Source: Hermatobates lingyangjiaoensis (lineage: Eukaryota > Arthropoda > Insecta > Hemiptera > Hermatobatidae). From it: a DNA stretch of 64,000 bases. The stretch lies in NCBI GenBank assembly GCA_026182355.1, contig JAPFBL010000605.1, forward strand, positions 186,001 through 250,000. The letters run 5' to 3'. Within the stretch, counting starts at the first letter, position 1; the number at the start of each line of letters is the position of its first letter. Under the pieces are notes generated by a model, which was not told the DNA's origin, made no database searches, and worked only from the letters and a program-made list of their open reading frames with translations. The translations under genes were made by a program, and so were the position numbers. Positions 41,625 through 54,285 of this stretch are shown here, piece by piece.

Positions 41625-43010
41625 TATATAAAACAAGGTGGTAGTATTTTAATTATAAAAACAAATAAGTTAAACTATAATGCAATAATGATTTACATAT
41701 TGATTATGTGTAAATGTTTTTTTCGCACAAATCCATCAGTAATTGTTTGAAACTTTTTTATTCTTCGTCTCTATTTTGAAATTTCCAATTATAACTGATC
41801 TAACATCATTGTTTAATATTACCAAAAAGAAATCATATTAACAACTTTAATAGTTGCAAGAGTAATAGGACTTACTGTATTATAAATTATGTATTATAAT
41901 ATTTACAAGGCAAAATATTTTTTGTAAAGGTTTTCTTGTAATTTTAAAATATTTATCTGAGGTAATATAGGCTGTGTTTTTTTTTTTTTTTTTTAGATAA
42001 TAGAGTGGTTTAAATATTTTTGGAATGTTACTTTATATAGATTTGTTTATTCTTTTATGTAATTTAGTTTAAACCAACAGGTTTTTTTTTTTATATATCA
42101 AAGTTCTGCTGAAAACAGTAACAAGTTAGGAATATTGAATGTTTGTAGGAAAAAAAAAATACAGATTTTGTTTGAATACCTAATTTACATTACAAGTATA
42201 TAAAATAAAATATTTGTTATAATTTTTGTTATTGTTAAAGCAGTCTTCAATTTAGTATTCATTCCTGTTTGGCTGTTTTTGATTGTGTTTTATTAATTGC
42301 CTTCGTAAATTGTTTAATTAAATCTCTATTATAATTTTGAGTCTAATATTTGTTTCAAATAGGTGAAACTGTCATCCCTTTAATTCAAAAGTTTTTTTTC
42401 AATGAGGACCAGCTGAAGAAAATATATAGATAAATTGAAACAACTCTTACGTAACCTGCATTCATTTCAACTGTAGCGAATAAAAGAAAGGAAAATAAAT
42501 CAAATTATGGTAAAATACACTTGGTAATTATGTATTAATGTAGAACTAATTGATTCAAGATGTTTATTGATTCTTTTTTTATTCAATTAGGTGTAATATA
42601 GTCGTAATAATTTTTAAATATAAAATTTTAAAACGTTGAAAAAAAAGATCTGAAAATGGACAAATAATAGTTCAGAAAGTGTTCAATAAAAAAAACATTT
42701 CTGTCATCAGGAAAGTGGAAGGCGGAGACTAAAGACATCGGGAAAATGAGGAGTGGATTGCGACTCTGTGATTAATTAAAAAGAAATGATTAGAGAAGAA
42801 TACAAAAAGGCATTATTAGGAGAAAGATCGGAGAGGTGCAGGAAAGTAATGGAATAATACAAAAATATGTGAATAGTGTTCTCATATTATTTATTTTAAT
42901 AGTATTAATTGTTCCTAGTAACTTCGTTTTTCTTATATATTATTTACCTAAATCTTTTTTCACTTCTTCCTAATAATGGTTCTTGACTTATCCCTATCAA
43001 GATATTTTTA
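41625..43010. other. AT-rich intergenic, nothing recognised
   Basis: No supported feature. Confidence 0.5.
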
Positions 43011-43404
43011 ACCTGTTTTGGTATTAGGACGTGAGCCCTGCTTATTCAGACATATTACGAATAATAGCAGAACAGATAGATGCTTTTAGTGTGAAAGATC
43101 TTTCGCTGCATCTCGGGGGTGACAGCCCTAGCCGACGATAGAAGCAACGTTAACCTCCGAGATACGGTAACGGGGATTGATTGTACTGTTGGTTTACATC
43201 CATCGCTTTTTTAAAGTTTGCCACCTTAAGTTTGGTCCACCTTGGGCGTATCTCGGAGGCTGGCATTGCCTCTATCCTCGGTTAGGGCTTGGTGCCACCG
43301 AGATGCGGTGAAAGAGCTTTCACGTTAAAAGGCATCAATCTGTTCTGTTATTACTCGCAATATTGCTGAAGAAGCAGGATGCGCGCAATAATACCAAAAT
43401 AGGT
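43011..43404. mobile_element. GC-richer imperfect inverted repeat, about 394 bp
   Basis: CCTGTTTTGGTATTA ... pairs with TAATACCAAAATAGG. Inner arms carry GCAGAACAGATAGATGC / GCATCAATCTGTTCTG and CTCCGAGATACG / GTATCTCGGAG. The right arm has CTGAAGA, A, GCAGG..GCGC. It may be another palindromic family; a diverged arm occurs at 12.95-13.13 kb. Confidence 0.65.
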
Positions 43405-43610
43405 ATCCAATATTTTGGCACATACTCTTTTTTTTGCACATCATTCCACAGATTTGGTTTTTACAGTTTCTTCAATGATTATCACTGCTCCTGGATTCGT
43501 CAGTTGTAAAATCCAACTTAACTTTGATTGCGCTGCTGGCCACCAATTCGAAGTTTCAGTCCTTTTACTTTTATGTGTTAACAAAATTATCCTTTTTTAC
43601 CTTACTATAA

Positions 43611-43810
43611 AAAGATTTCACAAATAACACGTGAAATAAAAATCAACGTACAAACCACACTAAGAAAAGAGATTAAAACCTTTTAACCGTAACACGCGGT
43701 CTTCGTCATAGTCAAAATTTCAACTAATTTGACTCTGACAAAAACCGATTGTAACGGTTGAAAGATCTTAGTCTTTTATCTGATTTCTTACTGTGGTTTG
43801 GACGTTAACT
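43611..43810. mobile_element. Palindromic insertion, family C (diverged)
   Basis: Flanked by TTACTATAA at 43602-43610 and 43811-43819 (9 bp, perfect). Left-side extension; core CTGACAAAAACCG ... GAAAGATCTTAG (decayed from CTGACGA). Confidence 0.9.
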
Positions 43811-43924
43811 TTACTATAAGAGTTATTTTTTTCCAAAGGTCATATTCATAGGGGCGGAAAGTATTTACTATTTGGCACCCATTTTAGTATTGGGTGATGA
43901 ACTACATTTACGTAGTTGATTCTT

Positions 43925-44129
43925 CATAGGAATTTGCCCAACTCAACTGTATTTAGAGTATCCATCTTTAATGAGTACCTAACATCATGTACTCTCAGTG
44001 AGGGGATGTGGTCATGTCCTCTCTAAGGGGAACGATATAGTCAGATTTTTTCCTCTTTTGCGTGAAAATTGAACCTGGGATCTATCAGTCCACAGGATAG
44101 TACAGAAGCCACAGGTCCACCTGACCCCT
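43925..44129 (-). mobile_element. Degenerate SINE copy
   Basis: CCCAACTCAACTGTATTTAG, GTATCCATCTTTAATGAGTA and GGTCCACCTGACCCC follow the reverse SINE order with many changes. Confidence 0.6.
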
Positions 44130-46051
44130 ACTTTCTTAAAAGTAAAGTATAATATTCATGAAAAGTCATATCCCTGATTTTTAACGGATTTACATTCTTC
44201 GAGAACTCCTAAGAGAATTTTGTGGAAAAAATGAACATAAAATTTTGTAAATTTAGCATTTTATATTAATATTTTTGTAAACAAAAAAAATTAAGAACTT
44301 TTAGATTACTGTGCAAGGAATACAACTTGCCAAAATGATTATCTGCTCTGCTGTTGACTTGTTTCATATTGTATTAGACATTTTTTATTAGAATCAAGTC
44401 AGAATAAATTATTTTTTTATTTTTAAATAAATTATATTCAATTTTAAGGTAAAATTTATTGTTGGAGATAATTGAGTGGAGTTATAGTATGTATTCAATA
44501 TAATACTTTAATAAATTCATCAGATGATGCTTTATTCATCAGTTTAGTGACTATTCATCAGAGCCACTTTCAGTATTCTTACTGAAAAATTATACATCAG
44601 GCTTGTAAACTGATTAAGTAATTTTCTAGCTATACACTAGTTGAGTTTTATGGTCATAAAGCATTTGTAATCATATATTTTTTTTACAAACATTTAATAA
44701 TTTTTCAACATAAATGTGGTATTTATGAAATTCATAACTAAATATTGAAAACATTTCAATACATGATTTTATTAAAAATGTAACAATATTCTGCTGATGA
44801 TCGCATGGTATGTCAGCCATCGGTCGCAATGGTGTCTGGAAACTGTTCGACTATTCTAGAATATCTCTTGAATACTTCTAACAAGACTGCTACTTCTCGC
44901 AAAACTTCTCCTTCAATTTGTGGAAGAACTATTATGAAACTAACTTATCGCCTTTAGGTTCAAGCACGTAAGAATGTTAATCCAAACACCAATTAGTGAT
45001 ACACGACCTTGACAGTGGGGGTAATCTCTACATCTGACTCAGATTTGAATGGCTATCCAGTAAAACCGTAGAAAACAAATTAGAACTTTAATAAATATAT
45101 CTGTGAGAAATTTCAAAAACAGAAAAATAACAATTATTTTAGATTATTGTTTACTATTGATTTTACTCCCATTACTCATTCATTCATTATGAAGATTAAA
45201 TTATTTATTAAAAAACTCAACAATTAATAAAGAATACAAAGAGAAATGATGTAAGAAAATAACTATTTGATTGATATATGAACAAGACAACTTTTTGAAG
45301 AAAAATTGTAGCAATGACCATGAGACTATCATTTTAAAGAGCTGATGAGAAATGTATATGAATCTTGCTAATTGGAAAGTGTGCCTGTCTTTCTGTATAG
45401 CTCCCTGTACAGAAGGCTTTTACAAACTTTCGTTATCTTTTGTTGTCAAATTTGCCCCGACAAACTTTCAAAACAGAATATTTATTACATCTATCTGAAA
45501 TCACTTCTTTTTCTGATAAAATTAAATTTTCGACTGCTATAAATCAAATGGTCCATACATATTTCTCTCATAGGTTAATGTTTTTGTTTAATAATTCAAA
45601 TGACATGGCCAATATTTGTAAAAGAATATTGTGTGGAGATAAAATTCAATATAAATATTAATTCCATTTTTTTTACGAAAAATAAAGTTTTTTATATATA
45701 TATATTTGGAGGTTTATTATGAGTTACATGTGTAGTAACATTTTTTGTCTCTCTTATTTGCTTGATGTAAACCATTACATTTAGGGTAAAAACTCATGGG
45801 GCAATGATAATCTGTTTCTTATCAATAACCACAATATAACCTAACCTCTCTTGATAACGATAAGAGTAGATTTAATCTTTTTTTTTTGTAGTTGTAGTAT
45901 TGATACTTAATGCTATCCAGGGAATTTAAACTTACAGTATTAAAAGACTATATTATCAAATTGTGTAAGTTTTAATTTTGTTTGCGTTTGTGCTTTTATT
46001 GTTCGTGGTGTCATATATCTAACTATATGTTAATATTTTTATCCTTCTTAG
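44130..46051. other. Intergenic / possible 5' region of the PANK4-type gene
   Basis: No exon recognised. The + frame 45,440-45,661 (73 codons, starting MLSNLPRQTFKTEYLL) is open and not low complexity, but matches nothing I know. Upstream untranslated exons of the next gene could lie here. Confidence 0.35.
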
Positions 46052-46053
46052 TT

Positions 46054-46156
46054 ATGAGCATGGATCAGAAAGGTCATCCTAGAAGTATTAAGCTTCCAGA
46101 AACTATAAAAGTTTTCAGAAATCTAAAGAATGCTAAGAGGTTTGCTATAGATATAG
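46054..46156 (+). CDS. PANK4-type exon 1
   Basis: ATG 2 nt after CTTCTTAG, itself a plausible acceptor, so untranslated exons may precede it. Encodes [16 protein letters not shown] through AKRFAIDI plus one base; donor G|GTAATT. Residue 3 is an alternative start. Confidence 0.82.
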
Positions 46157-49100
46157 GTAATTTTATTTTGAAATATTTCTTTAAATTCTTTTTTATTATT
46201 AAATATTTAGTCCTATTTTTTCATTTTTTTCCCTTTTACTTCAGGTGGTTCTTTGACAAAAATTGCCTATTATTCGACAGTTCCATGTAGAAGGCCACAA
46301 TATTCTTTTTCTGAAAAGGAAGGGACCGTCTGCTCCGATGTAAGCATAGTCATTGTAACTTTGATATCAGAATATCTAAGTCAGATCAGAAATTGGTGCC
46401 GTCTAATGATGACATTTACGGGTTGATTTACTTAAATTTGATGTCTAAGCTTAATTGGTTTAATGTATCTGTAAAATATTCTAAAAAATTCGTATTTTAT
46501 GACTGATATTTCGGTAAAGAGAAATGGATTTTATGTTTAAGGATTCGATGTATGCAGCTACGGAAACCGGTCGACTACATTTTGTGAAATTTGAAACAAA
46601 GTTTATCGAAAACTGTTTAGACTTTGTTAAAGACAACCTAGTAGATTCAAAAGAAAAGATGACTGGTAAAATCATAAAAGCAACAGGTGGTGGAGCCTAC
46701 AAACATGCTTCTCTTATTCAAGAAAAGCTTGGTTTGAAGTAAGATGAGTGTTTGATGATTAAAAAAAATTAAAATTTTAAATTTATTATCAATCCATTAC
46801 CCAAGATTTCAAGGAATGATGAAAAGCGAATTTGTTTTTAGGAAGTTTATGAGGAAAAAAAAACTCAGAAGTTTTAAACGAGTAAGAAGTGGCAAATCAT
46901 ACTGAGGAACCCTGGGTAATGATTTCTGTTAAAAAAAAAACTGTTACATGTCCCCTTGAGTGTTCAACTGATTTTCTGCTTGAACAGGGTTGAAAAAGAA
47001 GATGAAATGAGTTGCTTAATTAAAGGATGCAACTTTCTTTTAAAGAATATTAGTAATGAGGCATTCAAATATCATCGGCATGGTAATCCTGAATATGAAT
47101 TCCAACTGGCAGACCCAAATGTCTTCCCTTATCTTCTGGTCAACATAGGTTCTGGAGTCAGCATTTTAAAGGTAAGTGATATCTATTCATTAATCACTGG
47201 ATATTTTGTCTTAGATATATTTGAAATTACATAATAGAATAATCAGGATTGAACCAAACATCTTTAGTTCTCCAATCCAAATTTGTAAAAGTCAAGCTGT
47301 TTGAATGTTTCGGTTATCTTAACTTCTTATTCTTATAATTTTAAAGAAAAGGAAAGAAGAATAATGATTTGGTTCTTCAACACATTGGTACAATTGACAA
47401 TAATTTGAACCAAGGTGGCTTATTTACTTTGTCAGTTTACATAAAGTGGAAGCGGATTGACATTGTTTGTCTCCTGTAGGTGTCTGAAATATATTGTTAA
47501 TTGTATTTTTGTTGAAAAACTGAAGTCTTATTTTTGTTTAATCCTTGCAATATTGAGTTCTTGACATTAAATTTTCCTATTAAAACAAAACCACTAGTCT
47601 TTTTTTTCCTTCAACGGTCACAGGCAGTGGCCCATCTGAACTATTCTATATTCAACAATGTGTTTATTTACTAATTGGTACTTATTTTACTTGAGAGTAA
47701 ACTTCATTTCCGAAAAAAGGTGCTATGTTTTACATAAAGATTTATTTGGTAAAAAGATCTGACAAATATAAAGGTATTCTGACATTTTCTGAAGAATAAT
47801 TAAAATCCAATGTCACAGTGAGCTAATAAATCAGAATCTCGAGAACTAATTTAAATCAATGAATAAATTTCACCTACTCAGTCCTTTGTTTATCTTATAT
47901 GTATCGCATAATTTTATTTTAAAGCCATTGTTTTTAATAAGATATATATATTTCAGTAAAAACAATGACATTAATTGAAATGTTTTTCGTATATTTTTTG
48001 ATCAAAATGAAGTTTGTATCTTCATTTTTTATGTGATATAATAATTTTTATTATTGTTGACAATTAACTAGTCTTAGGTTATCTTTGAGGATATTGGAGA
48101 TTTTTTTTTCTCACAACACAGTAACACTGCATCGGGACCGTATATTTACAATGTGTTGCCTTATAGATAACACATTTACAAAAGATTTGAGATCTTGTGC
48201 ACTCAGTAAAATACCATAATCAAGTAGTTTCATTGCTGGTGATTGTTTCATCTTCAAGTGAAAGGCTTTATGATGGAGGGTTGGTTTTTTTAACATTGCT
48301 TTATAATTCATAATGGGTTGTCGTCGTTTTTAATTTTAATTATAATTTTACAATATCCAATCCTGTATCTAAAATTATATCCAAAATTACAATATCTAAT
48401 TTGTAATTAGAATATGAATTATTTGTTGCTAATAAACAATCACCCTCTGGTAATTCTAATAGTGATGTGATATTTGTGTAACTACGCTAATATTGACAAT
48501 AGTATTTTGCTAAAGGTTGTATCAGAAGATAATTATGAAAGAATCGGAGGAACGGCTACTGGAGGTGGTACATTTTGGGGTCTCGGTACTTTACTAACAA
48601 AAGCAAAGGTAATTTTTTCTTTATTTATATTTATGTATGTAACATCCACATCTCGAAAGGAAGGAATGTATTTGCTTATAAATACGCGAGACACGTAATA
48701 AGTTTCATCCATTAAATTTATTTTAATGAATCTTATGAGAGCTCATTTTTAATTTATTGAAAAAATTCCTACGCTATTTTGCTCCTAAGTTATTCGATAA
48801 ATCACTCTCTAGATTTTCTGGATGTTATAGGAAGGAAAACCAAAATTTTACTTTTAACCATCATTGTCAAGGTCGTATGCAGATTTTCTGGTCTTTTCAC
48901 TTGAAGAGTTGAGTTTTTAAATTGTCAATTTTCTTTCAGATGCAGTTGTATACGATACCAGTACTAAATTGTCATATAATGAAATTTGATCAGTAACTCA
49001 CAGTACTATAATGATTGTCATATAATGTGATGCCTGAGGAAAAACACTACGTGTTCGAAACGCGTTGTTTATACCATTAAATTGTTATATGTGGAGACCA

Positions 49101-51187
49101 TTTCATTAACTTTTTACCCTACAATGAGTGAATACCACATAATAAATGATTGCACTACGTTAAAATAGTCATATAAGTTTTGGGGCGGGAAAGAACGTAA
49201 TTATAGTCAGATGATTTTAAAACACGAAGAAGGTACATTATTGTGTTTATTTCTCATAACTTACAAAATGGATATAGTCAAGTGAATTAAAATTATACTA
49301 TCAGATACAGTTAAACGTAAACGCTGATTATCTGTACCAGTCTCTTGACTGCAAGTTTCTTCTGATCTTTACACAGTTAACTTCCATTTGTGTTTCCGTA
49401 TGTGTTTTTTTTTTCTCAGCTCTCTAATCTGGGTTGCCGTAAAGCTCTTTTTTGTACAAAAATTAATATTATTTATTAGTAACAAGCAGAGAATCAAACT
49501 ATACTGATTAAATGATTTTTTGGAGATATAATAAATTTGAGCAGGAACAAATGTATTGTCTTAAAAATAAATTAATGTGCAAATTTGCATAAATAAGAAC
49601 TAATTGTCGTTAAATGAATTGTTGGTACATATTCCATATCAAATAATTTTTTTTGTTTTATAGCTTAAATATTTATGACGTAATATAAACTCGTGTATTG
49701 TACCTCTACTAATTTGTATTTATTTTTATTGAAAAAATAATAATAATAACTTCTCTATTTTCTTTATAAGTATAGAAGAAGCAAATATGGTGGTGTGGAT
49801 CATTGTGCTTTAATTGTTTTATATTTAATTCTGACCCGTTTTCATCACCCAGAATTTAAACGGTTCCTTTTTCTAACGTAATTTGCAATCTGTTATTATG
49901 TGGTATATACTCATTGTGGGGTAAAAAGCTAATGAAATGGTCTCCATATATAAAAATTTAATCGTATAAACAATGCGTTTCGAACGTAGTGTTCTTATTC
50001 AGGCATTAACTACGCATAATTTACAGAGCCTTAAGAGTTCATTTTGGATTGTCTGGTCATCAACTGTTTGAGAAACTGTTTCTTTTATTATATCTATAAG
50101 ATCGAGGATAGGGACACTGGGGAAAAGGTTTTTGACATCGAATAGAGTTGTTGAGAATATCTACTTCTTTTAAATCTTTCATTAACTCTTAAGTAGATAT
50201 TCCCAACAACGCTGTTCTAGTTAGCTTCGATGTCAAAAACCTTTTCCCCTGTGTTCCAATCCCCGATCTTATAGATATAATAAAAGAAACAGTTGATGAC
50301 CAGACAATCCAAAATGAACTCTAAGGATCTGTTCTTCAGTGTTAGAGTAACTGGACAAAGCATTTTCTGTAATCATCGCTTTTTACAGAAGAAATGCTAC
50401 TAATCGATAATGTAATGCTAGAAGTAATCGCTAATGTACACGAAGAAGGTACATTATTGTCTTTATGTTTCATAACTTACAAAATAGATATAGTCATGTG
50501 CATTAAAATGAGTAAAGTTAATTGATTGTTTATGAGTTTGTTAATGATTCTACACGATAGCCTCATTAAAATAAATCCTAAATAAGGTTACCAACGTGCT
50601 GGATAATATGCAGCATAGTCAAGCTGGGTGTTACCCACTCCAAATTTTTTTTGGTTTGATTTTTATTTTTAAAAAAGTATTTTTTTTTTTTAATTTTCAA
50701 TATCTATAATATATTTGTATTTAAAATCTTTTTGTATATGTAATTATTTTACTTACTCGCATTTACTTTTGTTTTATGGTTTTATGTCTGCGGTTACGGT
50801 TTTCTCATGTTGCCTGTAACAACAGGGACATGCGATGCAGTGCCTCCTCACTGAACTATTCGTTCTGTACATAAAAAGTTCCTCTGTTACTTTAACTCCT
50901 TTTCAAATTTTCCTCCAATCTCCTCAGCACAACAAACAGATTCTAAATGTTGATTATGATAAGTGTTTTGTTCTATTCTCCAATAGTTATTTTTTTAAAA
51001 TATATAAGAAATCACAAGATAAACACTGTTAAGGCTTACTTCAGTATTTTGACAACAAGCAAACCAAGATTTAGAGTTTAAATCACACCTAGTGTCGAGA
51101 GTTGTCAAAATATTGAAATGTTTATATAGTTTATTATTTGTATTGTGTTTAATTGATTCTTTTTAATGACAGTTTATTATGATAATG

Positions 51188-51225
<38 letters not shown>

Positions 51226-54200
51226 AATAAAATAAAAAACGAAGGAAACACACAGAAAGACACAGACATAACTCACATCGATATTTCGACAATCGTCGTC
51301 ATCAGGAGGTGCGAAGAGCGAAGAGTCCCGCAGGAAGACAGGGCGGTACTGTAGTACCGCCCTGTCTTCCTGCGGGACTCTTCGCTCTTCGCACCTCCTG
51401 ATGACGACGATTGTCGAAATATCGATGTGAGTTATGTCTGTGTCTTTCTGTGTGTTTCCTTCGTTTTTTATTTTATTGTAAAAAAGTCCGCTGGACCGTT
51501 TCTTTTAATTGTATATATATAAACACTAATAACTTCTCGACCGTGTGACAGATATACAACTAAAAAAATGATTGATCGGGATGCGGTCAGTTTCTTCCAC
51601 TTTTTAATTCAAACTCTCATTGCCGACGTTTCGATTTTATTCAAAATCTTTTTCATAGGCCTACAAACAGAGGAAAACAAGAATTTTAATACGTACATTT
51701 TTAAAACACAAACAAAAGAAGTACACTATGAAAATTAAATACAATCTTGAGTATTAGGATAACAATGACAGAATAATAAAAAAGAGAAAAAGATGGAGTC
51801 TAACTATAAAAACAAAGTTTTTTTTACAATGTACTTACATAAGTAGGAGTATTGGCAATTGAAGTACATTGTAAAAAAAACTTTGTTTTTATAGTTAGAC
51901 TCCATCTGTTTCTCTTTTTTATTATTCTGTCATTGTTATCCTAATACTCAAGATTGTATTTAATTTTCATAGTGTACTTCTTTTGTTTGTGTTTTAAAAA
52001 TGTACGTATTAAAATTCTTGTTTTCCTCTGTTTCTAGGCCTATGAAAAAGATTTTGAATAAAATCGAAACGTCGGCAATGAGAGTTTGAATTAAAAAGTG
52101 GAAGAAACTGACCGCATCCCGATCAATCATTTTTTTAGTTGTATATATATATATATATTATATATATATATATATCAATGATCAAACCACAATAAGAAAT
52201 GGGAAAACAAGACCAAGATCCTTCAACAGTAACAAGCGGTCTTCGTCAGAGTCAAAAACCCAACGGTTTGACGAAGACTGCTTGTTACGGTTGAAAGATC
52301 TTAGTCTTGTTTTCCCATTGCTTATTGTGGTTTGATCATTGATTGTTATTTCACGTGTTTATGTGAAATCTTTATATATATAGAAATTAGAAAAAAAGGG
52401 TTCTTTATTTTTCTGTTTTCCTTTTCACTGTTTCTTTTGTGTATGTGATTAAATATAGAAATAATTATTTTTCAGGGTTTTGATGAATTATTGGAACTTG
52501 CTGAAACGGGAGATCACAGAAATATGGATCTTCTAGTTGGAGATATCTACGGTGGGGATTACAGATCTCTTGGCTTGGAAGAAGACCTTATTGCTTCTTC
52601 TTTTGGAAAAGTGGCCCATTTAAAAAATAATCAAAGTTTGTATTAATTTGATTTTTTTTTCAAGTTTAAGTCTTATATTTGTTTATGTACATGGAAATGT
52701 TAATGGTGGTGGTTTATTAGCAGCATTCTTGTCATTAGTTCCGAAAATTGAGCTGGAATGGTTGATTTATTTGAGTTTTTACGTGACAAATGGAAATATT
52801 GTTTTCATTCTGTCTCTCAGAGAAGGCATTCGGTCTCAAGTCTTGTTACTTGACCCTTGTTACTTGTTTAGGATCTTAATTCTAATAAAATGAATGAATG
52901 AATTATAATAGAAAAATTCTAATATTTAGTATGGTAAAATTTAGGACTACCTATGTAGAATGAACCTTGTAAAGTATGCCATTTATAACTAAAATGGGTA
53001 GAATCAGAGTAGCCCAGTAGCTTACGTGCTCGTCTCGAACTGGTATATTAGAGATTCGATATTCATTCTGGCCCTCGATTTATTCAGACGGGAGGTAGAA
53101 TGAAAGATCTGAGAACTTCACCCTCGATAGGAGGAACGTTTTAACATCAGTCCTGAGCAATCACGATGTGGGATACACGTTAATACCTATTCTAAAGAGG
53201 CAAAATTCTGGACTTCCAATGTAGAATGTTCAGGTTCATAGTGTGGTATTATAAAGAGCCAATGTTCTGCCTATGTGTGTTCTCTCGTGGGACTGCCACT
53301 GCAATCTAACATAACTAAAATGTTTACTCATTAACATATCAGCCTCACTCTACACCCTTAAAGCTACACCTAAGATAAAAGCCTACAAGAGTGGGCCTTA
53401 AAAACTAAAAAACCTACAATTCTAACTTCATATAATATTATGATAAACTTTAAAAGTTCCTTAAATGATATTATAAAATTGTTTGTTACCATAAAACCCT
53501 GAATATCAACCATATCTAAAATCTCTTTGAAATTAATATCTCTAACATTGTTTCAGTACCTATTTGCTCTGATGCCGACGTCGCTCGAAGTTTACTATTC
53601 ACTATAAGTAACGATATCGGTCAAATTGCCTGCCTCTATGCCATGATGCACAACCTCAAAAAGGTAAGTCAATTAATTATTATTATAATTTGTATTTTAC
53701 CTTCATGATATTTATGCTTAATGACATTAATAAATAAGTTATATCGAATTATTTGTTTCTAAGTGATCATTTTTATATACTATGAAATCATTTCGAGGAA
53801 CGTGATGTATTATTTTACTTCGTTTTTTGTTTGCTTGGTTTTTGTTTGTCATGAATAAATTTTACAATCGTTGCAACCACTCTTCCTAAACTCATTTTAC
53901 TCTTTTTCGCTTTCTTTTTTTTATATTTAAATTGTTTCATTTACTTAATATGTTATTTTGATTTAAAATTTTGAAATATTTTAATGTCTGATCTGCATGT
54001 ATATATATATATATATATATAGTTTTCTATGGGTTGTCCGGGGAAAGGAATATGATTCGATGCGATGTTGACCAATGGGAGTAGAGTTACAGGTCCAAGC
54101 GTAAGGTCCCAGTTGCCCGCTGCTCAGCAAAAAGCCTTTGCGTTCTGCTGGCTTGGCAGAACGCAAAGGCTTTTTGCTGAGCAGCGGGCAACTGGGACCT

Positions 54201-54247
54201 TACGCTTGGACCTGTAACTCTACTCCCATTGGTCAACATCGCATCGA

Positions 54248-54285
<38 letters not shown>

